A stretch of DNA of 37,147 nucleotides from an uncultured Rickettsiales bacterium (GTDB taxonomy: Bacteria > Pseudomonadota > Alphaproteobacteria > Rickettsiales > Deianiraeaceae). The notes beneath the pieces were generated by a model that was given only the letters and a program-made list of their open reading frames with translations, did no database searches and was not told where the DNA came from. The translations under genes and the position numbers were made by a program. Shown here in pieces: positions 32,582 to 37,147 of the stretch (the first letter of the stretch is position 1; each line of letters opens with the position of its first letter). The stretch covers positions 1 to 37,147 of the forward strand of contig CALCWF010000191.1 in NCBI GenBank assembly GCA_937906355.1. The letters run 5' to 3'.

Positions 32582-34945
32582 TTATGACTTTAAAATCATT
32601 CTCTTTCCCGTGTGATCTGGTGCAGATAGTATACCGTCGCTTTCCATTTGCTCTATGAAATTTGCGGCTTTGTTATAACCAATCCGCAGTTTGCGTTGTA
32701 GATAGCTTATTGACGTTTTTTTTTCGTTTAGAACAATTCCTATTGCCTGTCTATACATTGCATTGTCACTGTCATTATCGTTAATCTTGTAAGATTCACC
32801 GTCACCGTCTTCATCTTCGTCGGTTGTTAACGTTATATATTTTGGTTCATCGTTGTTATCTTTTAGAAAGTTTACGACATTTTCGACTTCGTCGTCTGTT
32901 ATAAGAGGTCCATGAACACGAAGCGTCTTTGTGCCACCTAGCATGAAAAGCAGATCTCCTTTTCCAAGTAGTTGTTCCGCACCTTGCTCTCCGAGTATTG
33001 TTCGACTATCGATTTTTGATGTTACATGATAGCTTATTCTTGTAGGGAAATTTGCCTTGATAACGCCAGTTATAACGTCGACAGAAGGACGTTGTGTTGC
33101 CATTATCAAGTGAATTCCGGCAGCACGTGCCATTTGAGATAGACGTTGAACCAGAACTTCAATTTCTTTTCCCGCTACAACCATCAGATCTGCCATTTCG
33201 TCTATTACAACAACGATATATTGCATCAATGCATTTTCTGAATGCTCGTCATCTTCGTATTGCTTTCTGTCTACGATTTCATACTCCGTTGGATCGATTG
33301 TGATGTTGTTATAGTTAATGTTATCATTTTTTATCATATTTTTTATGTTGTTTATTTCACTTTTTGTTATTTTGTGCTTTATATTATTATTGCTATGGCT
33401 CTTTTTTGATTTATTTTCTTGTTTTGCTATTTTAGATTTAATTTTTTCGTTATAACCGGTGATGTTTCTAACGCCTGCGTTTGACATCATGCGATAGCGA
33501 TTTTCCATTTCACGGACGACCCATTTTAACGCAAGAACGGCACGTTTTGCGTCAGTTATAACCGGCATCATTAAGTGTGGTATTCCTTCGTATGCTGAGA
33601 ATTCGAGCATTTTTGGATCGATCATTATTAATCTACATTGCTCCGGCGATAGTTTATATAGCATAGATAGAATCATTCCATTTATACCGACTGACTTTCC
33701 ACTGCCAGTTGTTCCAGCTATTAATAGATGTGGCATATCTGCCAAATTTGCGATAATTGGTTTACCGAATATATTACATCCTAATATCATAGGAATTTGT
33801 GCGTCAGACTGAGTATACTCGTTGCTTTCAATCAGTTTTCTAAAACACACGGTTTCTCTCTCTTTATTTGGAACTTCAATTCCAAGCGTATCACGTCCAG
33901 AGATAGTTGCAATACGAACGGAACTTACCATCATTGTTCGTGCTATGTCCTCTGACAGACCTATGACGCGCGATGCCTTTACGCCGGCTTGCAGTTTGAA
34001 CTCATAGAGAGTTACGATAGGACCAGTTCTAAAATTAATCATTTCTCCTCGAACGCCGAAGTCCCCGAGTATATTAGAAAGCTTTTGCATGTTCTCTTTG
34101 CAGATTGCTTGACTTTGGAGCACATCTTTTCGCTCTATAAATTTTAGCAGATCCGATGTTGGTGCGATGTATTCAGATATTTTGCACGATTTGTCGTTGT
34201 CGTTATGATTAACGTTATTTTCAATGATTTCTGTTTTATTTCTTTTTCGAGAGAAGATTTTTTTAAAAAATATTAATACTATTCTTAGTAAGAATATCGG
34301 AGATTTAACTATGAATATTTCAATTTTTATTAAACGAATGATGAAGTTGAATATTTTTGTAATAAATTCATGCATTGTGATAAGTATTTTTAGACAACAA
34401 TTTGATTTAATTGCTACAATGCGAGTTTTTTTACCGAGGACGAATACTGCGTATGGATAGAACAGGAGCGTTGCGACTAAAAATAGAACTATATATTTTT
34501 TAAGTTTAGGTTCTAACGTTAGAAACGCCTCTTTAAGTAAAAGTCCCATACGTCCACCGTAGGGTATCAAGGAGTATAAGCGATTGCGATCGTCGATCAT
34601 TAAGACGGCGAAGAAGCATAGACACAATGTTATAAAGGCAGTGTAAAGAGTTTTAAATAAAATAAACCTTGGTGGTTTTTTCAAAGTCAATCTTGCTGAC
34701 AGATATAGTGCGAACGGAAACATAGCGAATATTGCTGGTCCAAAATTTTGAAATAGTAGATCAGCTAAGATTGCACCGAACTTTCCAAGTACATTGCGTA
34801 CAGGAACTGTGCTTACGACGTTCAAACATGTGTCTGAAACAGTGTATGTTACCAGTGATAGCACGGTAATCGCGATACATGCAAGTAAAACGATTCCTTT
34901 GTTTCTTGTATTGACATTCAATGTTGATAACGTTTTTGGCTTCAT
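32582..34945 (-). CDS. ftsK: DNA translocase FtsK
   Basis: This septal, hexameric DNA pump links chromosome segregation to division. The amino part has four or so transmembrane helices (first at about 18-37, the last near 150-170). A basic linker follows, then the alpha domain (SNILGDFGVRGEMINFRTGPIVTLYEF) and the RecA-like motor: Walker A GTTGSGKSVG (K417), MIDPKMLEFSAYEGIPHL and Walker B VVVIDEMADLM. The gamma DNA-reading domain is at the end (AIGIVLNEKKTSISYLQRKLRIGYNKAANFIEQME). Its 787 residues are normal overall, but about 70 Lys/Asn-rich residues are inserted in the motor between GVRNITGYNEK and the Walker B strand. The start ATG overlaps the stop of the upstream acidic gene by four bases, so they are translationally coupled. 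Confidence 0.96.
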   Translation of the reverse strand: MKPKTLSTLNVNTRNKGIVLLACIAITVLSLVTYTVSDTCLNVVSTVPVRNVLGKFGAILADLLFQNFGPAIFAMFPFALYLSARLTLKKPPRFILFKTLYTAFITLCLCFFAVLMIDDRNRLYSLIPYGGRMGLLLKEAFLTLEPKLKKYIVLFLVATLLFYPYAVFVLGKKTRIVAIKSNCCLKILITMHEFITKIFNFIIRLIKIEIFIVKSPIFLLRIVLIFFKKIFSRKRNKTEIIENNVNHNDNDKSCKISEYIAPTSDLLKFIERKDVLQSQAICKENMQKLSNILGDFGVRGEMINFRTGPIVTLYEFKLQAGVKASRVIGLSEDIARTMMVSSVRIATISGRDTLGIEVPNKERETVCFRKLIESNEYTQSDAQIPMILGCNIFGKPIIANLADMPHLLIAGTTGSGKSVGINGMILSMLYKLSPEQCRLIMIDPKMLEFSAYEGIPHLMMPVITDAKRAVLALKWVVREMENRYRMMSNAGVRNITGYNEKIKSKIAKQENKSKKSHSNNNIKHKITKSEINNIKNMIKNDNINYNNITIDPTEYEIVDRKQYEDDEHSENALMQYIVVVIDEMADLMVVAGKEIEVLVQRLSQMARAAGIHLIMATQRPSVDVITGVIKANFPTRISYHVTSKIDSRTILGEQGAEQLLGKGDLLFMLGGTKTLRVHGPLITDDEVENVVNFLKDNNDEPKYITLTTDEDEDGDGESYKINDNDSDNAMYRQAIGIVLNEKKTSISYLQRKLRIGYNKAANFIEQMESDGILSAPDHTGKRMILKS

Positions 34946-35607
34946 AAATCTTCGTTTTTATTGATTTTTTCTAATACTTTTTTGAGAATTGTTTTCGTAT
35001 TTTTTAAGCTTTCTATGCAGTTAATATTATTCTTTTTTCTTTGATCGATTTTACTGAATATTTGATGTAAAACTTTTTTTACTCTTTCGTCGTTTGCTAT
35101 TTTATTAGTATTACTAATATTATTGACGACATTCGTGTCAACTGTTGATTTTTTATCTTGCTTGTCGATGTTAAATTCATCGTTCTGTTCGATGACATCA
35201 TTGGCAGTTATGTCTATTGTATAATCATTCTTGCAATTTTCTTCTACCGTTACATCATTTACGTTTGCTGAAATATTATCGTCTATACCATCGTCATTAA
35301 CGTCAGTTGTGCTTTCTATTGTTTGCCAGATCGGTGTCCGTGTATTCGTGCCGTTATTCATGTCGTTATTATCGAACGTATCGTTGTCGTTTTCTTCATC
35401 GAGAATTTTATCAAAAGAGTCGTCGTCAATATTTTTATTGTTGTCTATAATTATATTGTTGTTTATGATTACACTATTTTCGTTGCTAACGTTATCTTTT
35501 TCATTGTTTATTTCTTCGGCGACAAATAAACTATCTTCGTCTTCATATTCTTCTCCAAATAGATTGATATTAACATTTTCGTACTTATTTTTTGCATCAT
35601 CAGTCAT
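34942..35607 (-). CDS. Acidic Asn/Asp-rich protein overlapping ftsK
   Basis: This 221-residue protein has no recognised family. About two thirds is low-complexity Asp/Asn/Glu/Ile (runs such as NNNIIIDNNKNIDDD), likely disordered, with no signal peptide or membrane helix. The last 55 residues are different: basic and helical (DERVKKVLHQIFSKIDQRKKNNINCIESLKNTKTILKKVLEKI). It starts six bases after the mlaE stop, and its own stop overlaps the ftsK start codon (ATGA type, four bases), so it sits inside an mlaE-unknown-ftsK operon. Sequence bias makes homology detection hard, and the operon position is the best clue, pointing to envelope or division. The acidic-then-basic layout could suit an interaction adaptor. 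Confidence 0.7.
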   Translation of the reverse strand: MTDDAKNKYENVNINLFGEEYEDEDSLFVAEEINNEKDNVSNENSVIINNNIIIDNNKNIDDDSFDKILDEENDNDTFDNNDMNNGTNTRTPIWQTIESTTDVNDDGIDDNISANVNDVTVEENCKNDYTIDITANDVIEQNDEFNIDKQDKKSTVDTNVVNNISNTNKIANDERVKKVLHQIFSKIDQRKKNNINCIESLKNTKTILKKVLEKINKNEDL

Positions 35608-35613
35608 ATGGAT

Positions 35614-36501
35614 CTAATCCATGATCCATGTAATTATAAAATTCAATATCAAGATATGCACGCACGACAAAACAACAGTTAAAATTGTTGTTTTTTTAAT
35701 CCCAACGGCTCCGTCTACTGTATTATTTCCCTCGTAGCATGCTATTAACGATATTACAAGACCGAAGATTATACCTTTAACGATACTCATAAAATAATCT
35801 TGCCATTCGAATCCTTCCCATATTAGACGTAGAAAGTATACGTCCGTGAAGTCATACATTGTTGTTGTCACTATGTAGCTACCGATAATACCGGTTATAA
35901 TTACGATTGTTGTTAGAAGTGGCTGTGCTACTATCATAGACAACACTCTTGGAAAGTATAGAAATCGATATTTATTGACAGACATACTCGTCAGCACGTC
36001 GAGTTGATTATTTGTTGCCATTCCGCCTATTTCTGATGCCATAGACGAGCCTACACGTGAGACTATCATTAGACCGCATAGGACGGGTGCCAGTTCTTTC
36101 ATTAGAGATATCAACACGATATACGGAAGTTTATCGTTTATACCAAACATTTGTAAGCTACTAAAAAGTTGAACGGTTAAAACCGCACCAGTGAAAAGTC
36201 CAGTTAGACCAACGACTGGTATTGAGCAAAAGCCATTGATGCGCATTGAGTCGACGAAATTACTAAAAAAGAATCTTCCACTTAATGCTTTTGTGAAAAG
36301 CATCCACGTAAAAATAATAAATCTTCCAAAAGATGAGACAAAAACGCAAATATTATGTCCTATACTATAAAATAAGCTGTAAATAGCTTCGAATAAACGA
36401 CTTTTACGTATATACGATACGAGAGCAACTCTATTCATAGAGTAGGAATGGTTTGAAAAAAACATAAAAAGCAAGTCTCGTTTCGCTAGGATTTTTTGCA
36501 T
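35614..36501 (-). CDS. mlaE: ABC transporter permease MlaE
   Basis: This permease of the Mla system moves phospholipid between the outer and inner membranes, together with the ATPase MlaF and the substrate-binding MlaD. The MlaE family signature is present: GFCSIPVVGLTGLFTGAVLTVQLF, ELAPVLCGLMIVSRVGSSMASEIGGM and the QLDVLTSMSVNKYRFLYFPRVLS helix that contacts the ATPase. Five to six hydrophobic helices span the protein, and the carboxyl end is hydrophobic (ILILNFIITWIMD). At 295 residues it is slightly long; Met22 (MNRVALVSYIRK) is an alternative start. mlaF and mlaD are not in the window. It is followed by the acidic gene and ftsK. Confidence 0.92.
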   Translation of the reverse strand: MQKILAKRDLLFMFFSNHSYSMNRVALVSYIRKSRLFEAIYSLFYSIGHNICVFVSSFGRFIIFTWMLFTKALSGRFFFSNFVDSMRINGFCSIPVVGLTGLFTGAVLTVQLFSSLQMFGINDKLPYIVLISLMKELAPVLCGLMIVSRVGSSMASEIGGMATNNQLDVLTSMSVNKYRFLYFPRVLSMIVAQPLLTTIVIITGIIGSYIVTTTMYDFTDVYFLRLIWEGFEWQDYFMSIVKGIIFGLVISLIACYEGNNTVDGAVGIKKTTILTVVLSCVHILILNFIITWIMD

Positions 36502-36536
36502 TTATTGTTATAGAAAAATTTTCATGCTATCGTAAT

Positions 36537-37001
36537 TTACTTTTGTAAATTGCTTTTAGTAGCGTTAGGTTTTACGTTCTTTTTGTCTTTAACGACGATT
36601 TTTTCGATTGATAAATTGTGGTTTGTGTAAATACATAGATCGCCGGCTATTTTCATTGACTTCCTGACAATATTTTCAGCATTGAGATTTGTATTCTCGT
36701 ACAATGCTCGAGCCGAGGCGATAGCGAAGACACTTCCGCTACCAACGGAGGTTATATGTTTATCCTCTGGTTCTAGAATATTTCCATCTCCAGACAGAGA
36801 TAGAATTATATTTCCATCCGTAACTATGATTGAAGATTCTAAGTTTCTGATGTATTTATCTGTTCTCCACTCCTTTGCGAGTTCGTAGCACGCTCTTTCC
36901 AAATCGTCATATTGTTCTACTTTTTTTTCTAATCTATCGATAACACTTTTGTTATGAACTATTTCCCCAAGACAATAAATTGAACTTTCATTTTTAGTGT
37001 T
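36537..37001 (-). pseudogene. hslV: Truncated hslV, catalytic amino terminus missing
   Basis: The downstream half reads as HslV, the peptidase of the HslUV protease: VIDRLEKKVEQYDDLERACYELAKEWRTDKYIRNLESSIIVTDG, then SLSGDGNILEPEDKHITSVGSG, ARALYENT and DLCIYTNHNLSIEKI. The frame upstream of this is closed by TAA at 37002-37004 after only about 30 more residues. A full HslV needs about 35 further residues beyond that, beginning with Thr-Thr-Ile and containing the GDGQVT-type segment. No such segment is visible in any frame up to the window edge. A different frame is open to the edge instead (ending 36959) and does not look like HslV. Either the gene is a remnant or a frameshift or rearrangement has hidden its start. 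hslU is not in the window. Confidence 0.65.
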
Positions 37002-37147
37002 TTATTATTTATGTTTATATTTCTATTTGAGATATATTGCTTATGCAAATGTGTTGTTGATTCTTTTGCTGGATAAATTATTACTCTTGGTTGAGGAGAG
37101 TCGTTGTAATTATTCATTGATTTATATTCATCATTTATTTGAAAATT

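Noticed and set aside
36959..37147. Open frame at the right edge (MNNYNDSPQPRVIIYPAKES...) that might be the hslV start or a NADH dehydrogenase 18-kDa-like fragment
   Set aside because: It is in a different frame from hslV, lacks Thr-Thr-Ile and the GDGQVT-type segment, and the IIYPAK resemblance is too short to support any family.
1..37147. CRISPR array, insertion sequence with terminal repeats, rRNA, or integrase
   Set aside because: No regularly spaced repeats, transposase or integrase motifs or rRNA-like segments were seen on either strand.

Overview
The window looks like a piece of an AT-rich, host-associated alphaproteobacterial genome, most likely from the order Rickettsiales. This placement is inferred from gene content, because no search could be run. 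Supporting signs are a long valyl-tRNA synthetase of the archaeal type seen in Rickettsiales, type IV secretion genes scattered singly among housekeeping genes (a VirB2-like pilin and VirB9), Mnh/Mrp antiporter genes split over two places (mnhE and mnhF together, mnhB apart), and a lone terminase. Family-level placement is not possible by eye.

Layout. Positions 1-7.4 kb hold the end of lpd, a doubtful small ORF, valS, a lone phage/GTA-type large terminase, and a VirB2-like pilin with a cysteine-rich extension. Positions 7.5-14.3 kb hold fdx, rpe, an AtpI-like gene, hisS, an mtaD-type deaminase with a clear terminator, dnaK, and tRNA-Pro(TGG). Positions 14.4-15.3 kb are a small accessory patch with a membrane/coiled-coil protein and a frameshifted ImmA/IrrE peptidase. 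Positions 15.5-19.6 kb form a forward run of atpC-like, mnhE, mnhF, virB9 and pyrG. Positions 19.7-24.8 kb hold two large unrecognised helical proteins around mnhB and der, the first driven by a near-consensus promoter. dnaE fills 25.1-29.1 kb. Positions 29.2-32.5 kb are a restriction-modification island: an EcoRI-family adenine methyltransferase facing a methyltransferase/endonuclease pair that has a perfect 27-bp palindrome just upstream of its start codon. Positions 32.6-37.1 kb hold ftsK, an acidic Asn/Asp-rich protein that overlaps it, mlaE, and an hslV that lacks its catalytic amino terminus.

How it works together. Most genes are core information and energy functions (translation, replication, division, chaperone, CTP synthesis, E3 dehydrogenase, ATP synthase and cation antiport). 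The accessory layer consists of the secretion pieces, the restriction-modification island, the decaying peptidase, the lone terminase and the unknown coiled-coil proteins. Several conserved proteins (DnaE, FtsK, Der) carry Asn/Asp/Lys-rich inserts, and the middle of valS has a base composition unlike its ends. The most interesting items are the palindrome-controlled restriction-modification island, the cysteine-rich VirB2-like pilin, the mosaic valS and the truncated hslV.
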